Shown: piece after piece, positions 1 through 10,524 of the stretch
How positions within the stretch are numbered: the stretch's first letter is position 1
How the letters are laid out: every line of letters starts with the position of its first letter
From: Chiayiivirga flava
GTDB taxonomy: Bacteria > Pseudomonadota > Gammaproteobacteria > Xanthomonadales > Xanthomonadaceae
Direction of reading: 5' to 3'
DNA: 64,000 nucleotides
Assembly (NCBI RefSeq): GCF_014202825.1
Contig: NZ_JACHHP010000005.1
Span: 75,818-139,817 of the forward strand
Made by a program: the position numbers and the translations under genes
Notes under the pieces: generated by a model
Database searches by the model: none
What the model was told of the DNA's origin: nothing
What the model saw: only the letters and a program-made list of their open reading frames with translations

Positions 1-643
1 GATGCATCCCCAGCGGCGCGAAGATGGTGTCGTGCAGCTGCGTCTGCCACGGCGTTCCGATCGCCTCGTCCAGCCACACGCTCGCGATGTTGTAGCCGAC
101 GTTGCTGTAGTCGAAGACGCCGTGCGCAGTGTCCGGGTCCGGCGTCGTCTGCGCCACGAGCGCGCGCCGCGTGGCAGCATCGTGGAGGCCGCTGTACGCC
201 GTCGCCCACACAAGCGCGGGGTTGTCGATGCCCGACGTGTGCGAGAGCAGATCACGCAGCGTCACCGTGTTCGCATCGAACCGCTGGAACGCGAGATCGG
301 GAAACATGGCCTGCAGGTTCGTCGCCGTGTCGATCCTGCCGCGCTCGCCCTGCAGCAGCGCGTTCAGCGCAAAGAATGGTTTGGTGGCGGACGCGATGTA
401 GAACGCCGTGTCGCGATCGACCGGCGTGCGGGCGCCGATGTCGGCATACCCGAAGTAGCCTTCGTACACGACGCGTCCGCCCTCGATCGCGACGATTGCG
501 GTGCCGGACGGAAACGACGTCGCCTCCTTGGCGTTCTGCACCAGCCGGGCGAGCCCGGCGAACTCCGCGGACTGCGGCGCGGCAATGGCGGAAAACGACG
601 TCGACGACGCCGCGACAAACACGCCGAGCAGGACAGAACGCAC
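1..643 (-). CDS. Serine hydrolase, beta-lactamase (class C/DD-peptidase) fold, C-terminus beyond window
   Basis: The protein starts with GTG at 643, preceded by GGAG about five bases upstream, and runs off the left edge after 214 residues. A signal peptide ends near residues 19-22 (AIAA), so the enzyme is exported. The SxxK nucleophile motif is SATK at residues 85-88, and the second motif of the fold, YSN, is at 179-181. The segment LLSHTSG between them is typical of the beta-lactamase-related serine hydrolase family (Pfam Beta-lactamase). The third motif lies outside the window. Family members include esterases, D-aminopeptidases and penicillin-binding proteins, so the substrate cannot be named. 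It is divergent from the ATP-grasp gene that follows. Confidence 0.86.
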   Translation of the reverse strand, partial: MRSVLLGVFVAASSTSFSAIAAPQSAEFAGLARLVQNAKEATSFPSGTAIVAIEGGRVVYEGYFGYADIGARTPVDRDTAFYIASATKPFFALNALLQGERGRIDTATNLQAMFPDLAFQRFDANTVTLRDLLSHTSGIDNPALVWATAYSGLHDAATRRALVAQTTPDPDTAHGVFDYSNVGYNIASVWLDEAIGTPWQTQLHDTIFAPLGMH

Positions 644-818
644 GGGATCTCCAGTATGGGGTCGAGCCGCGCACGGACGCCACCGCCTGACGCGGCGGCA
701 GCCCGGCATCGGCAGACGGGGCCTGTTGCATGGAGACGGCCAGCGCGCCGCCGGTTGCATCGCACGCAGCGGGCGCGGGCGCGTATGCTGCCGTCCCTTG
801 CCCCCGATCGCACTGCCG

Positions 819-1682
819 ATGCCCACGCTCGCCCTCGCCACCGCCATCGCCGCCGCCGGCCTTGACGACGACATGCCGCCGCTGCTCGACGCCTGCCTCG
901 CGGCCGGCATCGACACCCATGTGGTGGCGTGGGACGACCCCACGGTCTCCTGGGCGCGGTTCGACGCCGTGCTGCTGCGCTCGACCTGGGACTACACCCA
1001 GCGCCTGCCCGCCTTCCTCGCGTGGTGCGACTGCATGACGGCGCTGACCACGCTGCTGAACCCGCTGCCGATCGTGCGCTGGAACACCGACAAGCACTAT
1101 CTCGCCGACCTCGCCGCCGCCGGCGTGCCGACGGTGCCGAGCGCCTTCGTCGAGCCGGGACAGGCGGCGGACGCGTTTCCGGACCACGACGAATTCGTGG
1201 TCAAACCCACCGTCAGCGCCGGCTCGCGCGACACGCAGCGCTACGTGCGTGCCGAGCGCGCGGCCGCCGTGGCGCACGCGCAGCGGCTGCTCGACGCGGG
1301 CCGCGCGGTGGTCGTGCAGCCCTATCTGCACGCGGTCGACGAGGCTGGCGAAACCGCACTGCTGTTCTTCGACGGCCGATTCTCGCACGCCATCCGCAAG
1401 GGCCCGCTGCTGGCGCGCGGTGCCGACGCCACGCGCGCGCTGTTCGCGGCCGAACACATCACCGCGCGCACGCCCAGCGACGAGGAAAAGGCCATCGCAC
1501 GCCGGGCGCTCGATGCGATTCCGCACGGCCGCCCGCTGTACGCCCGCGTCGACCTTTTGCCCTCGCCCGCCGGTCCGCAGCTGCTCGAACTGGAACTGAC
1601 CGAACCGTCGCTGTTCCTCGCCACCGCGGCGGGCGCGGCGGCCCGCTTCGCCGAACTGCTCGCGGCGCGCCTCGCGCGCTGA
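819..1682 (+). CDS. ATP-grasp domain protein of unknown substrate
   Basis: This 287-residue cytosolic protein starts at ATG 819; upstream in-frame codons look non-coding and no strong Shine-Dalgarno is present. It has an N-terminal pre-ATP-grasp region (LLRSTWDYTQR near residue 50), an ATP-binding lysine segment (FVVKPTVSAGSRDT near 128) and a metal-ligand strand (LLELELTEPSLFL near 255). This pattern fits the RimK/DcsG-like ATP-grasp ligases, which join a carboxylate to an amine or thiol through an acyl-phosphate. Nothing in the neighbourhood identifies the substrate. The gene lies upstream of cysD with a gap of about 108 bases and may be transcribed separately. Confidence 0.8.
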   Translation: MPTLALATAIAAAGLDDDMPPLLDACLAAGIDTHVVAWDDPTVSWARFDAVLLRSTWDYTQRLPAFLAWCDCMTALTTLLNPLPIVRWNTDKHYLADLAAAGVPTVPSAFVEPGQAADAFPDHDEFVVKPTVSAGSRDTQRYVRAERAAAVAHAQRLLDAGRAVVVQPYLHAVDEAGETALLFFDGRFSHAIRKGPLLARGADATRALFAAEHITARTPSDEEKAIARRALDAIPHGRPLYARVDLLPSPAGPQLLELELTEPSLFLATAAGAAARFAELLAARLAR

Positions 1683-1790
1683 CGCGATCGCACCCGCCGC
1701 GAAGTCCGGTTCTAAGCTCATTCCCGGCATGCGATTGCATGCGCGCCGCGTGGCATCGACACTACCGCTCTTGTCCGCTTGCCGCCCCGC

Positions 1791-2705
1791 ATGACCGCCC
1801 CGCCCGCCACCCTCAGCCACCTCGACCGGCTCGAAGCCGAAAGCATCCACATCCTGCGCGAGGTGGCGGCGCAATGCCGCAACCCGGTGATGCTGTATTC
1901 GATCGGCAAGGACAGCTCGGTGCTGCTGCACCTGCTGCTGAAGGCCTTCGCGCCGGCGAAGCCGCCAATCCCGCTGCTGCACGTGGACACCGGCTGGAAG
2001 TTCCGCGAGATGATCGCCTTCCGCGACCGGCGCGCGGCGCAGACCGGCGTCGACCTGCGTGTACACACCAACCCGGACGGCGTGCGCGACGGCGTCGGTC
2101 CGATCACGCACGGCTCGGCCGTGCACACCGACATCATGAAGACCCAGGGCCTGAAGCAGGCGCTGGCGAAGTACGGCTTCGATGCGGCCATCGGCGGCGC
2201 CCGCCGCGACGAGGAGAAGTCGCGCGCCAAGGAACGCATCTTCTCCTTCCGCAGCACGCAGCAGCGCTGGGATCCGAAGGCGCAGCGGCCCGAACTGTGG
2301 AACCTCTACAACACCCGCCTGGCCCCCGGCGAATCGCTGCGCGTGTTCCCGATTTCGAACTGGACCGAGCTCGACGTGTGGCTCTACATCTGGCGCGAAA
2401 AGATCCCCGTGGTGCCGCTGTACTTCGCCGACATGCGCCCGGTGGTGGAGCGCGACGGCGCGCTGATCCAGGTCGACGACGAGCGCCTGCCGCTGCGGCC
2501 GGGCGAAACCCCGCAGCAGCGCCGCGTGCGGTTCCGCACGCTGGGTTGCTACCCGCTGACCGGCGCGATCGAGTCCGACGCGGACACGCTGGAGGCGGTG
2601 ATCTCCGAGATGCTCGTTGCGCGCACGTCCGAGCGCCAGGGCCGCGTGATCGACCGCGACGGCGGTGCGTCGATGGAGAAGAAGAAGCAGGAAGGGTATT
2701 TCTGA
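1791..2705 (+). CDS. cysD: Sulfate adenylyltransferase subunit 2 (CysD)
   Basis: CysD is the ATP-sulfurylase subunit that makes adenosine 5'-phosphosulfate from sulfate and ATP in the cytosol, driven by the GTPase CysN. The 304-residue length from ATG 1791 matches the family (about 300). The PP-loop SIGKDSS is at residues 37-43, followed by HVDTGWKF, and the C-terminus contains the family signature [14 protein letters not shown] at 1779 in frame would add four residues; ATG is preferred because it aligns with known starts. The partner cysNC gene follows after 127 bases that hold a long inverted repeat, so the operon is interrupted by a hairpin. Confidence 0.97.
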   Translation: MTAPPATLSHLDRLEAESIHILREVAAQCRNPVMLYSIGKDSSVLLHLLLKAFAPAKPPIPLLHVDTGWKFREMIAFRDRRAAQTGVDLRVHTNPDGVRDGVGPITHGSAVHTDIMKTQGLKQALAKYGFDAAIGGARRDEEKSRAKERIFSFRSTQQRWDPKAQRPELWNLYNTRLAPGESLRVFPISNWTELDVWLYIWREKIPVVPLYFADMRPVVERDGALIQVDDERLPLRPGETPQQRRVRFRTLGCYPLTGAIESDADTLEAVISEMLVARTSERQGRVIDRDGGASMEKKKQEGYF

Positions 2706-2710
2706 TGAGA

Positions 2711-2823
2711 GCCGGGATTGGTGATTCGGGATTCGGGATTCGAAGGAGCGAGGCGCGGCCGCGTTGCTGCAAGGATTCGAGCCTGACCGTGCGAATCACG
2801 AATCCCGAATCACCAATCCCGGC
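2711..2823. repeat. Inverted repeat with 32-bp arms between cysD and cysNC
   Basis: The arms at 2711-2742 and 2792-2823 are reverse complements with a single mismatch. Each carries the tandem word GATTCGGGATTCG. The central 49 bases are unrelated. RNA from this segment would form a strong hairpin inside the cysD-cysNC message. It resembles mobile palindromic elements and differs in sequence from the other repeat families in the window. Confidence 0.85.
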
Positions 2824-2832
2824 CTTCTCCCC

Positions 2833-4695
2833 ATGACCGACATCGCCACCTACCTGCGCCAGCACGAAGCCAAGGGCCTGCTGCGCTTCATCACCTGCGG
2901 CAGCGTCGACGACGGCAAGAGCACGCTGATCGGGCGCCTGCTGTTCGACAGCAAGCGCCTCTACGACGACCAGCTCGCCGCGCTCGCCAGCGAGAGCGTC
3001 CGTTTCGGCACGCAGAACGGCGAGATCGACTATGCCCTGCTGCTCGACGGGCTCGAGGCCGAGCGCGAGCAGGGCATCACCATCGATGTCGCCTACCGTT
3101 TCTTCTCCACCGACAAACGCAGCTTCATCGTCGCCGACTGCCCGGGGCACGCGCAGTACACGCGCAACATGGCCACCGGCGCGTCCACCGCCGACCTCGC
3201 CGTGGTGCTGGTCGACGCCCGCCGCGGCCTGCTCACGCAGACCCGCCGGCACAGCTACATCGTGTCGCTGCTCGGCCTGCGCCACGTGCTGCTGGCGGTC
3301 AACAAGATGGATCTCGTCGACTACTCGCAGGAGGTGTTCGACGGCATCGTCGGCGAGTACCGCAAGCTTGCGGCCGCGCTCGGCATCGAGCACGTGCAGG
3401 CCGTGCCGCTCTCGGCGCTGCGTGGCGACAACCTCATCCGCCGCTCGCAGGCAACGCCCTGGTACACCGGCCCGTCCGTGCTGGAACACCTGGAAACCGT
3501 GCGGCTGGACGACAGCGCGCGCGGCGGCGGCTTCCGCCTGCCGGTGCAGTGGGTCAATCGCCCGCACCAGAATTTCCGTGGCTACGCCGGCACGCTCGGC
3601 GGCGGCAGCGTGGCGAAGGGCGATGCCGTGGTGGCGCTGCCGTCGGCGCGCAGGAGCCGCATCGCGCAGGTGTTCGGTCCGGACGGCGAAGTCGAACGCG
3701 CCGCGCCCGGCCAGGCCGTCACGCTCACCCTGGCCGACGAACTGGATGTGAGCCGCGGCGACGTGCTCTGCTCCGCCGACGATCCGCCGCAGGTGGCCGA
3801 TCAGTTCGCCGCACACCTGCTGTGGATGGGCGATGCCGCGCTGGTGCCCGGCCGGCCCTACCTGCTCCGGCTCGGCACCGTCACCGTGGCCGCGCAGGTG
3901 ACCGAGATCAAGCACCGGATCGACGTCGACACGCAGGAGCACCTTGCCGCCAAGCGCCTCGAACTCAACGAGGTGGCGATGGTGAACCTGAGCCTGGACC
4001 GCGCCATCGCGTTCGCGCCGTACGAGGAGGATCGCGCGCTCGGCGCCTTCATCCTCATCGACCGCACCAGCAACGCCACCGCCGGCGCCGGCCGCATCGA
4101 TTTCGCGCTGCGCCGTGCCGGCAACATCCACTGGCAACACCTGGACGTGGACCGCGCCGCCCGCGCCGCGCTCAAGGGCCAGCAGCCGGCCTGCCTGTGG
4201 TTCACCGGGCTGTCGGGCTCGGGCAAGTCGACGATCGCCAACCTGGTGGAAAAGCGCCTGCACGCGCAGGGCTGCCACACCTACCTGCTCGACGGCGACA
4301 ACGTGCGCCACGGCCTCAACCGCGATCTCGGCTTCACCGAGGAAGACCGCGTCGAGAACATCCGCCGCGTGACCGAAGTGGCACGCCTGATGGTGGATGC
4401 CGGCCTGATCGTGCTGGTGAGCTTCATCTCGCCGTACGCGAGCGAACGCCGCACCGCGCGCGAGCGCTTCGCGCCGGGCGAGTTCATCGAGATCTTCGTC
4501 GACACCCCGCTCGAGGTCTGCGAAGCGCGCGACGTGAAGAGCCTGTACCGCCGCGCCCGCGCCGGCGAGATCCCGAACTTCACCGGCATCAGCGCGCCGT
4601 ATGAGGCACCCGAGTCCCCCGAACTGCACCTGCGCACGGTCGAGTTGCCGACCGAGCAGGCTGCCGAACGCGTGGTCGCGCGCCTGCTCGGCTGA
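2833..4695 (+). CDS. cysNC: Bifunctional CysN-CysC: sulfate adenylyltransferase GTPase subunit fused to APS kinase
   Basis: This 620-residue fusion starts at ATG 2833, inside the last bases of the upstream hairpin region. Residues 1-450 are a translation-factor-type GTPase (CysN) with P-loop GSVDDGKS at 23-30, DCPGH (G3) and NKMD (G4). Residues about 452-620 are APS kinase (CysC) with P-loop GLSGSGKS near 459 and the substrate-binding stretch [10 protein letters not shown]. CysN drives ATP sulfurylase by GTP hydrolysis; CysC phosphorylates APS to PAPS, the donor for assimilatory reduction or sulfation. Fused CysNC (NodQ-type) is common in proteobacteria. No reductase genes (cysH, cysIJ) are in the window. 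Confidence 0.97.
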   Translation: MTDIATYLRQHEAKGLLRFITCGSVDDGKSTLIGRLLFDSKRLYDDQLAALASESVRFGTQNGEIDYALLLDGLEAEREQGITIDVAYRFFSTDKRSFIVADCPGHAQYTRNMATGASTADLAVVLVDARRGLLTQTRRHSYIVSLLGLRHVLLAVNKMDLVDYSQEVFDGIVGEYRKLAAALGIEHVQAVPLSALRGDNLIRRSQATPWYTGPSVLEHLETVRLDDSARGGGFRLPVQWVNRPHQNFRGYAGTLGGGSVAKGDAVVALPSARRSRIAQVFGPDGEVERAAPGQAVTLTLADELDVSRGDVLCSADDPPQVADQFAAHLLWMGDAALVPGRPYLLRLGTVTVAAQVTEIKHRIDVDTQEHLAAKRLELNEVAMVNLSLDRAIAFAPYEEDRALGAFILIDRTSNATAGAGRIDFALRRAGNIHWQHLDVDRAARAALKGQQPACLWFTGLSGSGKSTIANLVEKRLHAQGCHTYLLDGDNVRHGLNRDLGFTEEDRVENIRRVTEVARLMVDAGLIVLVSFISPYASERRTARERFAPGEFIEIFVDTPLEVCEARDVKSLYRRARAGEIPNFTGISAPYEAPESPELHLRTVELPTEQAAERVVARLLG

Positions 4696-4751
4696 CGGTT
4701 CGAGTCATTGCTCGACGCCGGCGTGGAAGGCTCGCGCGGCCGGCGGCGAGG

Positions 4752-4790
4752 TTCGGCAGCCCGCGGCGGACCGGCTACAATGGTGGTCCG
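4752..4790 (+). promoter_or_regulatory. Possible promoter of the etfBA operon with a flanking palindrome
   Basis: TACAAT at 4776-4781 is a good -10 hexamer. The best -35 candidate, TTCGGC at 4752-4757 with an 18-base spacer, is weak. Six-base arms CGGACC (4767-4772) and GGTCCG (4785-4790) surround the -10 symmetrically and could be an operator. This is read by eye only. Confidence 0.3.
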
Positions 4791-4841
4791 CCCGGCGATC
4801 CGCCCGGCGAACCCCATTCGCAAGGCAGGAACCCCAGACCG

Positions 4842-5588
4842 ATGAAGATCCTGGTCGGCTACAAGCGCGTCGTCGATTACAACGTGCGCATTCAGGTGAA
4901 ACCGGACAATTCCGGCGTCGTCACCGACGGCGTGAAGCTCTCCGCCAACCCGTTCGACGAAATCGCGCTGGAAGAAGCGCTGCGCCTGCGCGAGAAAGGG
5001 ATTGCCACCGAAGTGATCGTCGCCACCATCGGCCCGGCCGATGCCGCCGCGCATCTGCGCAACGGGCTTGCCATGGGCGCGAACCGCGCCATCCACGTCG
5101 TCACCACGGACGCGATCCAGCCGCTGACCGCCGCGCGCACGCTGCTCAAGCTCATCGAGAAGGAAGCGCCGGACATCGTGATCCTCGGCAAGCAGGCCAT
5201 CGACGACGACGCCAACCAGACCGGCCAGATGCTGGCCACGCTGTGGGGCCGTCCGCAGGCGACGTTTGCCGGCAAGGTCGAAATCGCCGACGGCAAGGCC
5301 ACGGTGATGCGCGAAGTCGACGCGGGCCTGGAAACGCTCGAAGTCGACCTGCCCGCCGTCATCACCACCGACCTGCGCCTCAACGAGCCGCGCTTCATCA
5401 AGCTGCCGGACATCATGAAGGCCAAATCCAAGCCGATGGAGACGCTGCAGCTTGCGGACCTGGGCGTGGAGGCCGGCGATTACCTGAAGACCACGCACTA
5501 CGCGCCGCCGCCGAAGCGTTCCAAGGGCGTGATGGTGAAGGATGTCGGCGAGCTGGTCTCGGCACTGAAGGCCAAGGGCCTGCTGTAA
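4842..5588 (+). CDS. etfB: Electron transfer flavoprotein subunit beta
   Basis: EtfB (248 residues) binds AMP and, with EtfA, carries electrons from acyl-CoA and other flavin dehydrogenases to ETF:quinone oxidoreductase. The N-terminus MKILVGYKRVVDYNVRI, the ETF-beta signature region around residues 100-140 (APDIVILGKQAIDDDANQTGQ) and the C-terminal KSKPM segment are all family hallmarks. The length matches the usual 249. In Xanthomonas the etf pair marks one border of the O-antigen locus, and the same arrangement is seen here. etfA follows after 181 bases holding a paired palindromic repeat. Confidence 0.97.
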   Translation: MKILVGYKRVVDYNVRIQVKPDNSGVVTDGVKLSANPFDEIALEEALRLREKGIATEVIVATIGPADAAAHLRNGLAMGANRAIHVVTTDAIQPLTAARTLLKLIEKEAPDIVILGKQAIDDDANQTGQMLATLWGRPQATFAGKVEIADGKATVMREVDAGLETLEVDLPAVITTDLRLNEPRFIKLPDIMKAKSKPMETLQLADLGVEAGDYLKTTHYAPPPKRSKGVMVKDVGELVSALKAKGLL

Positions 5589-5599
5589 CCCACACCCCA

Positions 5600-5714
5600 C
5601 CGTCGTCCCGGCGGACGCCGGGACCCAGTGACGCTGATCTTCGTCGTTCCGAAATGTCTTCAGAGCAGAACGAACAGCGACGTCACTGGGTCCCGGCGTT
5701 CGCCGGGACGACGG
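5600..5714. repeat. REPIN-like paired palindrome, family A, copy 1 (inside etfBA)
   Basis: Left arm 5600-5633 and right arm 5680-5714 are inverted near-copies. Each holds a short palindrome (CCCGG...CCGGG type) followed by GACCCAGTGACG or its complement. Related copies lie at 51012-51117 and 63484-63589. The element separates etfB from etfA but contains no gene. Confidence 0.9.
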
Positions 5715-5769
5715 AATACTCCGGACGCCGCTGCAAGGGGCGAGACGGATCAATGAGGACATCGACGTC

Positions 5770-6708
5770 ATGAGCAAGATTCTCGTCATCGCAGAACACC
5801 TGAACGGCAAGCTCAACCTCGCCGCCACCGCCAAGTGCGTCACCGCAGCCAAGGCCGTCGGCGGCGACATCGACATCGCCGTGCTGGCCGCCGACCCGTC
5901 GGCGATCGCCGCGGAAGCTGCGAGCATCGACAGCGTCGCCCGCGTGCTTGCCGTCGCCAACGCCGCGAACGAACACGCCATCGCGCAGGTGCTCGCACCG
6001 CAGATCGCGAAACTGGCGGCCGGCTACACCCATGTGTTCGGCCCCTCGACCACGTTCGGCAAGGACCTGATGCCCTGCGTCGCCGCGCTGCTCGGCGTGG
6101 CGCAGGTCAGCGACATCATGGCCGTGGACGGGTCGCACACGTTCAAGCGGCCGATCTACGCCGGCAACGCCATCATCACGGTCGAGGCACCGGCCGGGCA
6201 GACCGTCGTCGCCACGGTGCGCGTGGCCTCGTGGGCCGCGGCCGGCACCGGCGGCAGCGCCGCCGTGGAAGCCGCATCGACCGACGCCGCGTTGCCGACG
6301 CACACGCGCTACGTCGGCCTCGCGGCCGGCAAGAGCGACCGTCCGGACCTGCAGAGCGCGCCGCGCGTCGTCTCCGGTGGGCGCGGCGTGGGCTCGGCCG
6401 AGAACTTCGGCATCATCTTCAGCCTCGCCGACAAACTCAGCGCCGCCGTCGGCGCCTCGCGCGCGGCCGTGGACGCAGGCTACGTGCCGAACGAACTGCA
6501 GGTCGGCCAGACCGGCAAGATCATCGCGCCGGAGCTGTACCTCGCCATCGGCATCTCGGGCGCGATCCAGCATCTCACCGGCATCAAGGACGCGGGCACC
6601 ATCGTCGCCATCAACAAGGATGCCGATTCGCCGATCTTCGAGATCGCCGACATCGGCCTCGTCGGCGACCTGTTCAAGCTCGTGCCGGAACTCGAGGCGG
6701 CGCTGTAA
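5770..6708 (+). CDS. etfA: Electron transfer flavoprotein subunit alpha
   Basis: EtfA (312 residues, start ATG 5770) holds the FAD of the ETF heterodimer. The C-terminal FAD domain is intact: [14 protein letters not shown] begins near residue 199, and the ETF-alpha signature runs through [19 protein letters not shown] near 257-275 to [21 protein letters not shown]. The N-terminal half has the Rossmann-like fold typical of the family. It forms an operon with etfB despite the repeat between them. Its 3' neighbour is a small exported protein, so this is the left border of the polysaccharide region. Confidence 0.97.
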   Translation: MSKILVIAEHLNGKLNLAATAKCVTAAKAVGGDIDIAVLAADPSAIAAEAASIDSVARVLAVANAANEHAIAQVLAPQIAKLAAGYTHVFGPSTTFGKDLMPCVAALLGVAQVSDIMAVDGSHTFKRPIYAGNAIITVEAPAGQTVVATVRVASWAAAGTGGSAAVEAASTDAALPTHTRYVGLAAGKSDRPDLQSAPRVVSGGRGVGSAENFGIIFSLADKLSAAVGASRAAVDAGYVPNELQVGQTGKIIAPELYLAIGISGAIQHLTGIKDAGTIVAINKDADSPIFEIADIGLVGDLFKLVPELEAAL

Positions 6709-6749
6709 CGCGCATCCGCCCCCCATTGCCCACGTTCGGAACGGCGCCC

Positions 6750-7262
6750 ATGAATCCTTGTCTTCGCCTCCTGCAGGTCCTCGGCCTGATGGTTTCGGCC
6801 ACGGCGGCGCACGCCGCCATCGTGGTGACGCCACCCGCGCCGCTGCCGGGCCAGCCCGTGCGCATCGCGCTCGTCGAGCAGTACACGAGCGCGGCCGCGG
6901 TCACGTCGGCAAGCATCACGCGCGACGGCAACGGTTTCGTCATCGAGCAGGCGGTCGAGGTCACGTGTGCGCTGCCGGCCGCCCCGGTGCTGACATCGTC
7001 GTTCGACGTCGGCTCGCTCGCCCCGGGCGACTACGAGGTTGTCGCAAACATCGTCCGGACGCCGACAACACCCGACTGCATCGTCGAAAACGCAACGCAG
7101 GAGGCGACGTTCTCGATCGCGTCGCAGGCAACTGCGTCCTCGCCTGCCATCGTGCCCGTGTCCGGGCCCGCCGGCCTGGCCGCGCTGGCGACCCTGCTCG
7201 CGATGCTGGCGGCGTTCCGCATCCGGCATGCCAGCGCTGCACGGCGGATCGCCCGCAAATGA
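6750..7262 (+). CDS. Small exported protein with C-terminal membrane anchor/sorting-like tail
   Basis: This 170-residue protein has a signal peptide (residues 1-22, ending AAHA) and a beta-rich, cysteine-containing middle region (Cys near 75 and 111). The C-terminus reads proline-containing VPVSGPAG, then a hydrophobic stretch ([14 protein letters not shown]), then a basic tail [14 protein letters not shown]. That three-part tail resembles IPTL- or PEP-CTERM sorting signals, but the exact consensus is absent, so this is only a likeness. No close family is recognised. The stop overlaps the xanB start (ATGA at 7259-7262), suggesting coupled translation. Confidence 0.72.
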   Translation: MNPCLRLLQVLGLMVSATAAHAAIVVTPPAPLPGQPVRIALVEQYTSAAAVTSASITRDGNGFVIEQAVEVTCALPAAPVLTSSFDVGSLAPGDYEVVANIVRTPTTPDCIVENATQEATFSIASQATASSPAIVPVSGPAGLAALATLLAMLAAFRIRHASAARRIARK

Positions 7263-8680
7263 CCGAGATCCTCCCCGTCCTGCTGTGCGGCGGCAGCGGC
7301 ACGCGGCTGTGGCCGCTGTCGCGCGAGGCGTTTCCGAAGCAGTTCCTGCCGCTCGCGGGCGAACACACGCTGCTGCAGGCCACCGCGTTGCGCGCGATGC
7401 GCGTGCGCGGCGCGCTGGCGCCGCTGGTGGTGTGCAATGCCGATCATCGCTACGTCGTGGCCGAGCAGTTGAACGAGGTCGGCATCACGCATCCGCGCCT
7501 GCTGCTGGAACCGTGTGCGCGCAACACCGCGCCGGCGATTGCGGCAGCGGCATTTGCGGCGATGGCCGACGGCGGCGATCCGCTGCTGCTCGTGCTACCG
7601 TCGGATCACCTGATCAAAGACGAATCGGGCTTCCGCAGCGCGGTCGAAACCGCACTCGCGAATGCGCCGGACAAGGCGCTGGTGACCTTCGGCATCGTTC
7701 CGGAACGGCCGGACACCGGCTTCGGCTACATCCGCGCCGCGGCCAGCGACGGCGCGCTGCGGCATGTCGACCAGTTCGTCGAGAAGCCCGGCATCGAGCG
7801 CGCGCGTGAGTACGTGGCGAGCGGCGACTACAGCTGGAACAGCGGCATGTTCCTGTTCCGCGCATCGACCTTTCTGGCCGAACTCGAAGCCAACGAACCC
7901 GACATGTTCGCGCGCTGCAGCGAGGCGGTGGAACGGGCGTCGAAGGACGGCGATGCGCTGCGGCTGGACAAGGCCGCGTTCGGCGCCGCGCGCGCCGATT
8001 CGATCGACTACGCGGTGATGGAGCGCACGCAGAACGCCTTCGTGCTGCCGCTGTCGATCGGCTGGAACGATGTCGGCTCGTGGAACGCGGTGTGGGAAAC
8101 GATCGAGAAGGACGCGCACGGCAACGCCGCGCACGGCGACGTCATCACGATCGACAGCCGCAACACCTATGCGCGCAGCGAACGGCTGGTGGCGCTGATC
8201 GGCGTGGAGGATCTGGTCGTCATCGAAACCGACGACGCGCTGCTGGTGGCGCATCGCGACCACGTGCAGCAGGTCAAGGACGTGGTCGGCCGCCTGCGCG
8301 AGAGCGGACGCAAGGAAGGCGCGATCCATCGCAAGGTGGCGCGGCCGTGGGGCAGCTACGATTCGATCGATTCGTCCGACCGGTTCCAGGTCAAACGCAT
8401 CACCGTGAAGCCGGGCGCGGCGCTGTCGCTGCAGCTGCACCATCATCGGGCCGAGCACTGGATCGTGGTGACGGGGACGGCGAAGGTGACGATCGAGGAT
8501 CGGACGTTTTTCCTCGCCGAGAACCAGAGCACCTACATTCCGCTCGGCAGCAAGCATCGCCTGGAAAACCCGGGCAAGCTGCCGCTGGAGATGATCGAGG
8601 TGCAGTCGGGCGCGTATCTGGGCGAGGATGACATCGTGCGCTTCGACGATGTCTACGGTCGCGCGTCGAAGCTGCAGTAA
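7259..8680 (+). CDS. xanB: Bifunctional mannose-1-phosphate guanylyltransferase / mannose-6-phosphate isomerase (type II)
   Basis: This 473-residue cytosolic enzyme supplies GDP-mannose for surface polysaccharides. The N-terminal nucleotidyltransferase has [17 protein letters not shown] (residues 6-22) and FVEKP near 176. The C-terminal cupin phosphomannose isomerase starts near 360 ([10 protein letters not shown]) and has the metal-binding [11 protein letters not shown]. Length fits XanB/AlgA/ManC (about 470). In xanthomonads xanB is usually beside xanA and rml genes near the LPS locus; neither is visible here. Its ATG overlaps the stop of the small exported protein. Whether both activities are retained cannot be told by eye. 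Confidence 0.95.
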   Translation: MTEILPVLLCGGSGTRLWPLSREAFPKQFLPLAGEHTLLQATALRAMRVRGALAPLVVCNADHRYVVAEQLNEVGITHPRLLLEPCARNTAPAIAAAAFAAMADGGDPLLLVLPSDHLIKDESGFRSAVETALANAPDKALVTFGIVPERPDTGFGYIRAAASDGALRHVDQFVEKPGIERAREYVASGDYSWNSGMFLFRASTFLAELEANEPDMFARCSEAVERASKDGDALRLDKAAFGAARADSIDYAVMERTQNAFVLPLSIGWNDVGSWNAVWETIEKDAHGNAAHGDVITIDSRNTYARSERLVALIGVEDLVVIETDDALLVAHRDHVQQVKDVVGRLRESGRKEGAIHRKVARPWGSYDSIDSSDRFQVKRITVKPGAALSLQLHHHRAEHWIVVTGTAKVTIEDRTFFLAENQSTYIPLGSKHRLENPGKLPLEMIEVQSGAYLGEDDIVRFDDVYGRASKLQ

Positions 8681-8714
8681 TCCTGCACGCGTTCCGGGCA
8701 TCCAGCGGAGTTTT

Positions 8715-8894
8715 CCTTCTCCCGCCGGGAGAAGGTGCCCGGCAGGGCGGATGAGGGCGCCGCGTCACGTCGTGCCGGACTCCCGTCATCGGTTCGAGCT
8801 CGAGATTTTGGGCGTTTTCCTGTCGGGACGCCTCGCTTGCGTGCGAGGTGGCGCCCTCATCCGCCTGCCGGCACCTTCTCCCGCAGGGAGAAGG
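8715..8894. repeat. REPIN-like paired palindrome, family C, copy 1 (between convergent xanB and scoB)
   Basis: The arm at 8715-8761 and its inverted partner at 8850-8894 share the palindrome CCTTCTCCC...GGGAGAAGG and the word GCCGGCAGGCGGATGAGGG, with small length differences. The central 88 bases are unique. The element lies in the only gap between two converging genes, where it may also help end transcription. Confidence 0.88.
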
Positions 8895-8921
8895 ATTCCA
8901 GATTGCTGCACTCGATCTTTT

Positions 8922-9557
<636 letters not shown>

Positions 9558-9567
9558 GGTTCGGTCC

Positions 9568-10308
<741 letters not shown>

Positions 10309-10524
10309 TGGGCTCAATCCGATCAGGCGGAAACTACCGGAGTTTAACGTCTCGGCGCGGATCCGCACGATGGACCTTCGGGCAATGGCTCACGACCTCC
10401 CGGTCCGCAACCCGGAGACGACACAGCCGACCCGCCCGCGAAACGGCTAGACTCGCCCGCCGGTCTTCCGGACGTGCCGCTGCCCGCACGCGACAACCCG
10501 CCCACGATTCCGGACGTTCGACGC
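10309..10524. promoter_or_regulatory. Divergent spacer between scoA and the polysaccharide operon
   Basis: This 216-base gap must hold the start signals for both directions. TAGACT at 10448-10453 is a fair -10 for the plus-strand operon, but no convincing -35 is seen. No long palindrome was noticed. Confidence 0.3.

Noticed and set aside
1727-1742. Twin GCATGC palindromes before cysD
   Set aside because: Interesting as a possible operator, but two short self-complementary words are easily found by chance and no promoter is evident nearby.
252-2126. Long minus-strand reading frame opposite the ATP-grasp and cysD genes
   Set aside because: It overlaps clearly conserved plus-strand genes and has the Arg/Ala-rich composition of antisense frames in GC-rich DNA.
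2134-4629. 831-codon minus-strand frame opposite cysNC
   Set aside because: The plus strand encodes a conserved CysN-CysC fusion with all motifs; the antisense product has no recognisable domain.
4690-4725. GGTTCGAGTC resembling a tRNA T-loop
   Set aside because: The flanking bases do not pair to a T-arm and no acceptor or anticodon stem fits around it.
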